This document shows positions 1 to 6,035 of a stretch of DNA of 11,792 nucleotides, piece after piece. The position numbers were made by a program, and so were the translations under genes. This stretch comes from JBBRUG01 sp038247995. Its GTDB lineage: Bacteria; Chloroflexota; Chloroflexia; Chloroflexales; Chloroflexaceae. The notes below the pieces were generated by a model. That model was not told the DNA's origin and did not search any database. It saw nothing but the letters and a program-made list of their open reading frames with translations. Position 1 is the first letter of the stretch. The number at the start of each line of letters is the position of its first letter. The stretch is from contig JBBRUG010000185.1 in assembly GCA_038247995.1 (NCBI GenBank), positions 1-11,792 on the forward strand, in the 5' to 3' direction.

Positions 1-492
1 AGCGGCATCTTCGGCGCTGTGCTTGCCACACTGCCCGCGATCGCCACGCGCATGGTCGTCTTCGATACCGCCGTGGTTGACCTCACGGCCGATCTGCACG
101 ATCCCGTGGATCTGCTCTTCGGCGTGCAACTCGGCGGTGGCACCGATATCAACCAGGCGCTCGCCTATTGTCAAAACCTCGTGCGCCGCCCGCAAGAGAC
201 AATTCTCGTCCTCGTCAGCGACCTCTACGAAGGCGGCAATCAGACCGAAATGCTGCGCCGCGCCGCCGACCTTACCGCCATGGGCGTCCAGGTGATCGCC
301 CTGCTGGCCTTGAGCGACAGCGGCGCCCCGGCTTACCACCACCCAAACGCTGAGGCGTTCGCCGCGCTTGGCGCGCCCGTCTTCGCCTGCACCCCCGACC
401 GATTTCCCGAACTCATGGCCGCCGCAATCGGGCGCCAAGATCTGGGCCTTTGGGCGGCCAAACAGGGCATCGTCACTACTCGCGCAGGGTAA
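1..492 (+). CDS. VWA domain protein (CoxE-like), 3' part only
   Basis: The reading frame is open from base 1 to the TAA at 490–492, so the gene starts outside the window; the GTG at 19 is internal. The visible ~163 residues look like the second half of a von Willebrand A domain of the CoxE-like type. The segment GGGTDINQAL fits the MIDAS threonine loop, and LVLVSDLYEGG fits the strand carrying the MIDAS aspartate. Alternating hydrophobic strands and helices follow (VQVIALLAL, then a C-terminal helix around the FPELMAAAI stretch). Such proteins usually work with a MoxR-type AAA+ ATPase as metal-dependent, protein-binding partners in complex assembly; that partner would lie upstream and is not visible. 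The C-terminus (TTRAG) ends shortly after the fold and looks natural. VWA membership is fairly secure; the exact subfamily and role are not. Confidence 0.75.
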   Translation, partial: SGIFGAVLATLPAIATRMVVFDTAVVDLTADLHDPVDLLFGVQLGGGTDINQALAYCQNLVRRPQETILVLVSDLYEGGNQTEMLRRAADLTAMGVQVIALLALSDSGAPAYHHPNAEAFAALGAPVFACTPDRFPELMAAAIGRQDLGLWAAKQGIVTTRAG

Positions 493-558
493 CCGGCCTG
501 TGGCATATGCAGCCTGGCCAAGCCGGTCGCCGCTTGATCCGCCGTGTAACCTCTGGGA

Positions 559-1044
559 TTGTGCTTGCGCTGGGCGATTGCGGCGCTCTGCGGTGAGGAG
601 CACTACGTCGCCAAGGGTTTCGACCCATGGATCTCCAAAGCGCCGGTGCTGATCGTGCCCTGCACCAGCGAGGCGGCCTACCACCGGCGTTACCAGGAGA
701 CCGCCAAGGTCCAAGTCCAAGACGACGGCAGTGAGATTAGCTGGCCGGTGCCCTACTGGCACATGGATGTCGGCTGCGCCGTGATGGTGCTGCTCCTCGC
801 GGTGGTGGATGAGGGCCTCGCGGCGGGATTCGCCGGGTCGTGGGATCTCGATGGGCTGCGGGCGCTGCTCGACATTCCGGCCGAGATGACTCCGGTAGGT
901 GTGATCCCGGTGGGCCATCCCGCACCCGACAAGCCTTCACCCTCGCTGAAGCGCGGTCGTAAGGCCGAGGCCGAATTTGCGCATTATGAGGGCTGGGGCG
1001 GGCTGCGGGCTGCGGGCTGCGGGCCGAAGGTCTATGATTCGTAG
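559..1044 (+). pseudogene. N-terminally truncated nitroreductase-family remnant
   Basis: From about base 568 the frame encodes the C-terminal two thirds of an FMN-dependent nitroreductase-like protein. Recognisable parts are CGEEHYVAKG, KAPVLIVPCTSEAAYHRRY, the helix DVGCAVMVLLLAVVDEGL, and the family ending GVIPVGHPAPD…SPSLKRGRK followed by HYEGW. Full proteins are usually about 220 residues and begin with an R-R-S/x-x-R-x-F segment that helps bind FMN phosphate; roughly the first 70–75 residues are missing here. The region just upstream (493–558) holds in-frame stops at 535–537 and 547–549 and no homologous coding. The only start is a TTG at 559 without a good ribosome site. The last 15 residues after HYEGW are encoded by a heptamer repeat and spacer sequence, so the 3' end is eroded too. 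Most likely a non-functional relic; a short FMN-fold partner is less likely. Confidence 0.65.
998..1024 (+). repeat. GCGGGCT heptamer tandem array (~3.9 copies)
   Basis: Three complete GCGGGCT units at 998–1004, 1005–1011 and 1012–1018 are followed by a partial one. They overlap the 3' end of the nitroreductase remnant and encode its abnormal GLRAAGCG tail. The same heptamer, mixed with GCGGGTT, occurs inside the E2 gene at 4329–4356. Confidence 0.9.
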
Positions 1045-1085
1045 TCATTCGTCTCTGGTCATTCGTCTGTGGTCATTCGTCTTGC
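1044..1085 (+). repeat. 14-bp tandem repeat, three copies
   Basis: Three units beginning GTCATTCGTC occupy 1044–1057, 1058–1071 and 1072–1085; the last four bases vary (TCTG, TGTG, TTGC). The period is two heptamers. The array lies between the nitroreductase remnant and the hydrolase gene and touches the remnant's stop codon. Confidence 0.88.
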
Positions 1086-1139
1086 GCACAGCGCACCGTC
1101 AGACTGTGAACCGACAATTTATCAAGGAAGAACTATCCC

Positions 1140-1856
1140 ATGCAGCTCCACCCCGACCTACACCTCCTGCCGCTTACCTTCGAGCGTGACGGCCAGCTCA
1201 ATACGCTGAATCTGAGCCTGATCGTCGATCCGGTTCACGGCCTGACGCTGGTAGATACCGGCTTACCGGGGATGGTCGAACAGATCAGCACGGCGATTGC
1301 CGAAGCAGGGTTTTCCGTCGATCAGCTCACGCGGATCAGCATTACCCACCAGGATCGCGATCACATTGGCTCGCTACCCGAAATGGTCGCCGCAAGCGGA
1401 GCACCCGTTCTGGCCCATCCGCTGGAGGAGCCCTACATCGACGGGCGCACCGAACCGCTAAAGTTCGCCATATTCCGCCAACGCCCCGGCGGCGCGGAGA
1501 TGGTCAAGGAGCTGATCAAGCAGTTCCGCCCCATGCCGGTTAATCACCTACTCAACGACGGCGACCGGCTCGACATTGCCGGCGGCGTGCGGGTAATCTT
1601 CACGCCCGGCCACTCGCCCGGCCATATCTGCCTCTACCTTGAGCGCAGCCGCATCCTGCTCGCCGGCGATGCACTGACCGCCAACAACGGCCGCCTCAAC
1701 GGCCCAAACCCGCCCGTCACCCCCGACATGCCCGCAGCCATGCGCTCAATACAGAAGCTCGCTGCCCTCGATATAGCTGCGATCGTCTGTTATCACGGCG
1801 GCGTTGTGGAGGATGATCCAAACGGTCAATTGCAGCGCATTGCCGGAGAGCGATAA
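1140..1856 (+). CDS. MBL-fold metallo-hydrolase
   Basis: A 238-residue protein of the metallo-beta-lactamase superfamily, likely a soluble zinc (or other divalent metal) hydrolase; the substrate cannot be told. The metal motif is T69-H70-Q-D72-R-D74-H75. This is the THxDxDH variant, in which Asp takes the place of the second His of HxHxDH. Strand VDTGLPG (~38–44) precedes it. The segment TPGHSPGHICLYL carries the third-site histidine, and LLAGDAL the bridging Asp; CYHGG near the end supplies the last His. Length fits single-domain members (about 220–260). The ATG at 1140 is chosen because AAGGAAG lies at 1125–1131, at good spacing. It has its own short leader and no close downstream partner, so it is probably monocistronic. 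Lactonase, thioesterase and glyoxalase-like activities all occur in this superfamily, so no symbol is given. Confidence 0.9.
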   Translation: MQLHPDLHLLPLTFERDGQLNTLNLSLIVDPVHGLTLVDTGLPGMVEQISTAIAEAGFSVDQLTRISITHQDRDHIGSLPEMVAASGAPVLAHPLEEPYIDGRTEPLKFAIFRQRPGGAEMVKELIKQFRPMPVNHLLNDGDRLDIAGGVRVIFTPGHSPGHICLYLERSRILLAGDALTANNGRLNGPNPPVTPDMPAAMRSIQKLAALDIAAIVCYHGGVVEDDPNGQLQRIAGER

Positions 1857-1873
1857 AGCGGGAGAGCGCTAGT

Positions 1874-1897
1874 GCAGGAGCGCAGGAGCGCAGGAGC
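1874..1897 (+). repeat. GCAGGAGC octamer, three tandem copies
   Basis: Three exact 8-bp units at 1874–1881, 1882–1889 and 1890–1897, just after the hydrolase stop codon. Confidence 0.9.
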
Positions 1898-1953
1898 AGC
1901 GCATCCTGAGTAGCGCGCAGCGCGTATCGAAAGATCTCGCGTCCTGCCGCCTC

Positions 1954-1986
1954 GCCGCTGCCCGCCCGCCGCTGCCCGCCCGCCGC
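1954..1986 (+). repeat. 14-bp GC-rich tandem repeat (~2.4 copies)
   Basis: GCCGCTGCCCGCCC at 1954–1967 repeats exactly at 1968–1981 and breaks off after five more bases. Its length is again a multiple of seven. Confidence 0.85.
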
Positions 1987-1991
1987 CGTAC

Positions 1992-2012
1992 GGGCGACCC
2001 TCGTGGTCGCCC
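1992..2012. repeat. Palindromic element, GGGCGACC/GGTCGCCC hairpin
   Basis: A perfect 8-bp stem (1992–1999 with 2005–2012) closes the loop CTCGT. The core GACCCTCGTGGTC (1996–2008) recurs exactly at 4665–4677 inside the E2 gene. It is therefore a dispersed palindrome family rather than only a local terminator. It has no T tract. Confidence 0.8.
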
Positions 2013-2161
2013 CGCCCGCGCTGCCCGTGCCGCTTTAGCGGCCGAGCAGCGTCAACACAATCCGCAGGCGCTTCAGCGCCTGGTCTACCCGCCCATCGCC
2101 CCGTCCGTTGTACAATAGCAGTAATTCCGCTGATAACCCGCTAGGATTGAGGGAGGACCGC

Positions 2162-3571
2162 ATGACGACCGAAGCCCTGAATGTTACCGACCCGACCGCC
2201 GCTCACGCAGTTGCCTATGATGATCCGCTCTACCAAAAAGCGCTGGATCACGTCTGGATTCATACCGTTAATTATGTCGAGCTAGCCGAGCGTCAGGGCC
2301 TGCATGTCTTCGAGCGCGGCGAGGGTTCGACGCTTTATGACGCGCGCGGCGAGGCTTGGATCGATGCATTGGCCGGGCTCTGGGTGGTGAATGTCGGTCA
2401 CGGCCGCCGCGAGATCGGCGAGGCCATGGCCGAACAGGCCAGCAAGCTCGCTTATGTCTCCTCGGCGGCCTACACCTCGGTGCCGGCGGTACAGCTTGCC
2501 GAAACGCTCGCCCGGATCACCCCCGGCGACTTGCAGCGGGTCTTTTTCTCGTCGGGCGGCTCCGAGGCTGTCGAGACGGCGATCAAGATCGCCAAGCAGG
2601 TGCAAGGCTTGCGCGGCTTCCCCAAGCGCTATAAGTTCATCGCTCGCCGTGGTTCTTACCACGGAATGACCTACGGCGCCATGAGCTTGACCACCGGCAA
2701 TCGTACGTCGCAGGAGCGCTTTTTCGGCCCGCTGATGGACGGCGTCTACCATGTGCCTTCGCCCAACCACTATCGCAACGACTTCGGCCTGGAAGGCGAA
2801 GCAGGCGATGTGATGTGCGCCAAGTGGGTCGAGCAGGAGATTGTATTCCAGGGGCCGGAGACGGTCGCCGCAGTGATTGCTGAGCCGATCTCATCGGCTA
2901 ATGGTGTGCATATCCCCTCGCCGAGGTATTTCCAGTTGCTCCGCGAGATCTGCGACCGCCACGGCGTGTTGCTGATTCTGGACGAGGTGATCAACGGCTT
3001 CGGACGCACCGGCAAGTGGTTCGCCACCGAACACTTCGGGATAACGCCCGACATTATGACTATGGCCAAGGGGCTTTCGAGCGGCTACGCGCCGATCGCG
3101 GCCACAATTGTGCGCCCCGAGGTGTTTGACGTGTTCATGAGCGAGAAGAACACGGTGAACCACCTGCTCACTTTCGGTGGGCAGGCCGTTGCCGCCGCCG
3201 CAGCGCTGAAGAATATCGAGATCATCGAGCGCGAGGGGTTGGTGCAGCGTTCGGCCGAGATGGGTGAATACCTGCTCGCCGGGCTGCGCTCGCTGCGCGA
3301 CAATCACCCCACCGTCGGCGATGCGCGCTGCCTGGGTTTGCTCTGTGCAATCGAATTGGTGAAGGACAAGGGCACAAAAGAGAAGTGGGCGCGTGATTCG
3401 GACTTCATCAAGCGTGTTGGGCAGTTGGTGAACGAGCGGCGCATGCTTACCCGCGTCTGGGAACTGCTCCACATCGCCCCGCCGCTGGTGATCACCCACG
3501 CCGAGATCGACCGGATCATCGCCATCCTCGATGAGAGCATCGGCATCACCGAAAAGGAATTTGGTTATTAG
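2162..3571 (+). CDS. Class III PLP-dependent aminotransferase
   Basis: A 469-residue fold-type I (class III/omega) aminotransferase, cytosolic, moving an amino group from an amine or omega-amino acid to a 2-oxoacid such as pyruvate. The hallmark ILDEVINGFGRTG segment contains D274, which pairs with the PLP pyridine nitrogen. The Schiff-base lysine is K303 in MTMAKGLSSGYAPI; the 29-residue spacing is typical. SSGGSEAVETAIK (phosphate-binding region) and YHGMTYGAMSLTTG fit the family, and HLLTFGGQAVA supplies the opposite-subunit Thr region. Length is normal (430–470). The ATG at 2162 is preferred over an in-frame upstream start at 2108 because GGGAGG lies five bases before it and the protein aligns from there. 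It converges on the dehydrogenase operon, with a shared hairpin between. Taurine, beta-alanine, putrescine or other substrates are possible; the sequence does not decide. Confidence 0.93.
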   Translation: MTTEALNVTDPTAAHAVAYDDPLYQKALDHVWIHTVNYVELAERQGLHVFERGEGSTLYDARGEAWIDALAGLWVVNVGHGRREIGEAMAEQASKLAYVSSAAYTSVPAVQLAETLARITPGDLQRVFFSSGGSEAVETAIKIAKQVQGLRGFPKRYKFIARRGSYHGMTYGAMSLTTGNRTSQERFFGPLMDGVYHVPSPNHYRNDFGLEGEAGDVMCAKWVEQEIVFQGPETVAAVIAEPISSANGVHIPSPRYFQLLREICDRHGVLLILDEVINGFGRTGKWFATEHFGITPDIMTMAKGLSSGYAPIAATIVRPEVFDVFMSEKNTVNHLLTFGGQAVAAAAALKNIEIIEREGLVQRSAEMGEYLLAGLRSLRDNHPTVGDARCLGLLCAIELVKDKGTKEKWARDSDFIKRVGQLVNERRMLTRVWELLHIAPPLVITHAEIDRIIAILDESIGITEKEFGY

Positions 3572-3575
3572 AGCG

Positions 3576-3610
3576 TGACGGCCCCGGCGACTTTGTCGCC
3601 GGGGCCGTCA
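3576..3610. terminator. Bidirectional hairpin terminator, perfect 16-bp stem
   Basis: Bases 3576–3591 (TGACGGCCCCGGCGAC) pair perfectly with 3595–3610 around a TTT loop. The hairpin fills most of the 50-base gap between the aminotransferase stop (3571) and the E2 stop (3622), the natural place for a shared transcript end. No strong T tract follows on either strand, so it may act as a factor-assisted terminator or an mRNA 3'-end stabiliser. Confidence 0.75.
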
Positions 3611-3621
3611 TAGATGACGCT

Positions 3622-4938
3622 TTACGCATATTGCTCCAGTGCATGCTGCACCGCCGCCAGAAAAGCATCAGCGGTCGCGCCGTCGGTGATCCGGTGGTCG
3701 AAGGTGAGCGAGAGGTAAGACATCGAGGCGATGGCGATCGCATCCACACCGCCCTGGCTGATCACTATTGGCCGCTTGACGATCGCGCCGACGCCGAGGA
3801 TGCCGGCCTGGGGCTGATTGATGATCGGCGTGGCGAAGAGACTACCGCTCGTGCCATGGTTGGTGATTGTGAACGTGCCGCCCTGCGTCTCGTTGGGCTG
3901 AAGGCGTCGGGTACGCGCACGCTCGGCCAGATCGTTCACAGCGCGGGCCAGGCCCAGCAGATTCTTCTCGTCGGCGTCACGCACAACCGGCACCAGCAAA
4001 CCCTCATCGAGCGCAACGGCCACGCCGATGTGCATGCGGCGGTGTTGCACAATGCCCTGCTCGGTGAAACTGCCGTTCAGCACCGGCACTGCCTGTAGCC
4101 CGGCGACGACAGCCTGAATGAAATATGGCGTGAAGGTGAGCCGCACGCCCTGGTGCTCGAAGGCGGCTTTGTTCGCATTCCGATGCGCAATCACCCGCCC
4201 CAGATCGACCTCCATCACGGTAGTGACGTGGGGCGATGTGCGCACTGAGCGCTCCGTATGCTCGGCGATCGCCCGGCGCATCGGCGAGAGCGGGATCAAC
4301 TCGGCGTCTTCGGGAAGAGCCGACATCTGCGGGTTGCGGGCTGCGGGTTGCGGGCTGGTAGGCGGCGCGCTGAAGCTCGCACCTGGGTTGGCGGGAGCGC
4401 GGCTTGCGGGTTGAAGCCCTGTGCCGCTCGCAGGAGCCATCGCAGGCTCGGCCAGGAACCGCAGTACATCCTGCTTCGTCACCCGACCGCCCTGGCCGCT
4501 GCCGGTGATCAGGGCTGGGTCGAGGTTATTTTCAGCTACCAGGCGCGCCACAACCGGCGAGAGGAAGGTATTGCGCTCGGCAGGCGAGGCATCAGGCGCC
4601 TCCGTAACCGCAGGCGCAGGTGTTGATGCGTCGCGACGCATCCCTGCAACTTCACCGCCATTATGACCCTCGTGGTCACCCGCCGCCTGCGCCCTGCCGT
4701 CTGACCCATGCAGGCGCGCGATCACCGTGCCGACCCGCACCGTCTCGCCTTCGGGCACCAGAATCTCAGCCAGCGTGCCGGCTTCGGGCGCGGGCACTTC
4801 GGTGTCCACCTTGTCGGTGATCACCTCCAGCAACGGCTCGTATTTCGCCACCGTCTCGCCGGGTTGCTTCAACCAGCGCCCGACCGTTCCTTCCGTCACG
4901 CTCTCGCCCAGTTGGGGCATCGTGATGTCTGTTGGCAT
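3622..4938 (-). CDS. 2-oxoacid dehydrogenase E2, dihydrolipoamide acyltransferase
   Basis: The 438-residue core enzyme that passes the acyl group from lipoyl-lysine to CoA. An N-terminal lipoyl domain (1–77) carries the lipoylated K43 in ITDKVDTEVP. A variable linker (78–124) leads to the peripheral subunit-binding domain (125–162, FLSPVVARL to RVTKQDVLRFL). A Pro/Ala-rich linker (163–205) follows, then the acyltransferase domain (about 208–438) with catalytic H415 in FDHRITDG (414–420). The start at 4938 (MPTDITMPQLGES) is chosen because the longer frame to 4995 would translate an intercistronic palindrome. Both linkers contain repeat-derived peptide: residues 87–92 and 99–105 come from palindromic cores, and 195–204 from a GCGGGYT heptamer array. 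Last gene of the operon after E1 alpha and E1 beta; E3 must be elsewhere. Branched-chain specificity is inferred from the E1 subunits. Confidence 0.93.
   Translation of the reverse strand: MPTDITMPQLGESVTEGTVGRWLKQPGETVAKYEPLLEVITDKVDTEVPAPEAGTLAEILVPEGETVRVGTVIARLHGSDGRAQAAGDHEGHNGGEVAGMRRDASTPAPAVTEAPDASPAERNTFLSPVVARLVAENNLDPALITGSGQGGRVTKQDVLRFLAEPAMAPASGTGLQPASRAPANPGASFSAPPTSPQPAARNPQMSALPEDAELIPLSPMRRAIAEHTERSVRTSPHVTTVMEVDLGRVIAHRNANKAAFEHQGVRLTFTPYFIQAVVAGLQAVPVLNGSFTEQGIVQHRRMHIGVAVALDEGLLVPVVRDADEKNLLGLARAVNDLAERARTRRLQPNETQGGTFTITNHGTSGSLFATPIINQPQAGILGVGAIVKRPIVISQGGVDAIAIASMSYLSLTFDHRITDGATADAFLAAVQHALEQYA
4329..4356. repeat. GCGGGTT/GCGGGCT heptamer array inside the E2 gene
   Basis: Four heptamers (GCGGGTT, GCGGGCT, GCGGGTT, GCGGGCT) at 4329–4356, with another GCGGGTT at 4406–4412. 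On the coding (minus) strand they read as Pro/Ala/Arg/Asn-rich peptide at residues 195–204 of the flexible linker. The same unit occurs at 998–1024. Confidence 0.88.
4625..4642. repeat. In-frame palindrome with GCGTCGCGACGC core
   Basis: A perfect 18-bp palindrome, GATGCGTCG followed by CGACGCATC, coding for E2 residues 99–105 on the minus strand. Its 12-bp centre (4628–4639) is identical to the centre of the 38-bp palindrome at 5998–6035. Confidence 0.82.
4664..4678. repeat. In-frame palindrome with GACCCTCGTGGTC core
   Basis: TGACC and GGTCA flank the loop CTCGT. The 13 bases at 4665–4677 match 1996–2008 exactly. It encodes E2 residues 87–92 (GDHEGH), in the linker just after the lipoyl domain and 21 bases from the next palindrome. 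Confidence 0.78.
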
Positions 4939-4950
4939 AGGGAAATATCC

Positions 4951-4989
4951 GTTGGTTGGGGTTTCGGCTATGCCGAAACCCCAACCAAC
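4951..4989. repeat. Intercistronic perfect palindrome between E1 beta and E2 genes
   Basis: Bases 4951–4968 (GTTGGTTGGGGTTTCGGC) are perfectly complementary to 4972–4989 around a TAT loop. The element occupies 39 of the 57 bases between the E1 beta stop (4996) and the E2 start (4938). In RNA it would form an 18-bp hairpin that could shield the upstream message, attenuate read-through, or simply be a REP-like repeat. There is no T tract. Confidence 0.88.
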
Positions 4990-4995
4990 CCACAC

Positions 4996-5976
4996 TTAAT
5001 AGGCGGCGAGTTTACGCATTGCGGCGGCAATCTTCCCCGGCGAGGGCATAAAGGCGTCTTCCAGCGGCTTGGCAAACGGCATCGCCGGCACATCAGGGCC
5101 GCCGAGGCGCGTCACCGGCGCGTCGAGATGTTCAAAGGCATGCTCGGCGATCAGCGCCGCGATCTCGCCGCCGAAACCGCCGGTCAGGTTGTCTTCATGC
5201 ACAATCAGCGCCTTGGCCGTCCGGCGCACACTGGTGAGGATCGTGCGCGTGTCGAGCGGGCGCAGCGTACGCAGATCGACTACCTCGACGCTCACACCCT
5301 CGTTGGCGAGCGTTTGCGCGGCCTCCAGCGCATAGTGCAGCATCAGGCCATACGCAAAAACGCTCAGATCTTCGCCGGGGCGCTTAATATCGGCAGGGCC
5401 AATCGGCACGCGATAGTCTTCGTCGGGCACCTGGCCTTTGATCAAGCGGTAAGTTTTTTTGTGCTCCAGGAAAAGCACCGGGTTAGGATCTTCGACGGCG
5501 GACTTAAGTAAGCCCTTCGCGTCATACGGGGTAGCGGGGGCAACGACTTTGAGGCCCGGCACATGGGCGAAGAACGCTTCGATGCTCTGGCTGTGGTAGA
5601 GCGCGCCGTGAATACCGCCGCCGTACGGGGCGCGGATCACCATTGGCACCGTCCAGTCGCCGTTCGAGCGATAGTGAATCCGCGCCGCCTCCTGCACGAT
5701 CTGGTTGAACGCCGGGGCGATAAAATCGGCAAACTGGATCTCGGCGATCGGCAGGGTGTCGTTCATGGCTGCGCCAATACACGCGCCGACGATCACACTT
5801 TCGGCCAGCGGCGCATCGATGATCCGACCGGGGTACTTGGCGTGCAACCCTTCGGTAACTCTAAAGACACCGCCACGGATACCCACATCCTCGCCAAATA
5901 CGAACACCCGCGCATCATCGGCCATCATTTCGTCGATCCCCTGGCGGATCGCTTCGAGCAGGTTGATTTCCGGCAT
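4996..5976 (-). CDS. 2-oxoacid dehydrogenase E1 beta subunit
   Basis: A 326-residue beta subunit of the alpha2beta2 thiamine-diphosphate E1 component, which with E1 alpha decarboxylates a 2-oxoacid and acylates the E2 lipoyl group. The transketolase-like pyrimidine-binding domain covers about 1–175, with GEDVG at 28–32 and E59 (APLAESVIVG) as the conserved Glu contacting the TPP aminopyrimidine. HGALYHSQS contains H128, the expected active-site His. The C-terminal domain (about 200–326) has VVDLRTLRPLD and HEDNLTGGFGGEIAA. FLEHKKTYRLIKG followed by DYRVPIGPADIKRPGED resembles branched-chain (2-oxoisovalerate) enzymes of Bacillus more than pyruvate enzymes; that assignment is from memory. The ATG at 5976 has only a weak GGATGATG upstream. 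It lies 50 bases downstream of the E1 alpha gene and 57 upstream of the E2 gene, each gap filled by a palindrome. Confidence 0.94.
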   Translation of the reverse strand: MPEINLLEAIRQGIDEMMADDARVFVFGEDVGIRGGVFRVTEGLHAKYPGRIIDAPLAESVIVGACIGAAMNDTLPIAEIQFADFIAPAFNQIVQEAARIHYRSNGDWTVPMVIRAPYGGGIHGALYHSQSIEAFFAHVPGLKVVAPATPYDAKGLLKSAVEDPNPVLFLEHKKTYRLIKGQVPDEDYRVPIGPADIKRPGEDLSVFAYGLMLHYALEAAQTLANEGVSVEVVDLRTLRPLDTRTILTSVRRTAKALIVHEDNLTGGFGGEIAALIAEHAFEHLDAPVTRLGGPDVPAMPFAKPLEDAFMPSPGKIAAAMRKLAAY

Positions 5977-5997
5977 GGAACATCATCCGTAGATAAG

Positions 5998-6035
5998 GCG
6001 CCGTAGGGGCGCGTCGCGACGCGCCCCTACGGCGC
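5998..6035. repeat. 38-bp perfect palindrome at the E1 alpha/E1 beta junction
   Basis: The half GCGCCGTAGGGGCGCGTCG (5998–6016) is followed without any loop by its exact reverse complement (6017–6035). It fills most of the gap between the genes and reaches nine bases into the E1 alpha gene, whose stop codon (minus-strand TAG, 6027–6029) and last Pro codon lie inside it. The core GCGTCGCGACGC is shared with 4628–4639, and the end CGCCGTAGGGGCGC with 9305–9318. Confidence 0.92.

Larger units (their letters stand above)
1857..2161. other. Repeat- and hairpin-rich intergenic spacer
   Basis: About 300 bases without a credible gene. In order it holds three tandem GCAGGAGC octamers (1874–1897), about 2.4 copies of a 14-bp GCCGCTGCCCGCCC unit (1954–1986), and a hairpin with an 8-bp stem (1992–1999/2005–2012). 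Two smaller hairpins follow, at 2029–2042 (GCCGCT/AGCGGC) and 2065–2082 (CAGGCGCT/AGCGCCTG). Near the right end TACAAT at 2111–2116 could be a −10 box for the aminotransferase, though I see no convincing −35. A ribosome site GGGAGG at 2151–2156 precedes the ATG at 2162. Confidence 0.7.

Noticed and set aside
2108..2161. A longer aminotransferase start at 2108.
   Set aside because: The ATG at 2162 has a strong GGGAGG ribosome site, and the extra 18 residues have no family resemblance.
2891..3499. A 202-codon open frame on the minus strand opposite the aminotransferase.
   Set aside because: It is a shadow of a well-supported gene in GC-rich DNA, with no recognisable domain.
4939..4995. A longer E2 start at 4995.
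   Set aside because: The added 19 residues translate the intercistronic palindrome, and the conserved lipoyl domain begins at the ATG at 4938.
4708..5511. A 267-codon plus-strand frame across the E2 and E1 beta genes.
   Set aside because: It runs antisense through two conserved genes and the palindrome between them; composition is typical of an antisense shadow frame rich in His and Arg.
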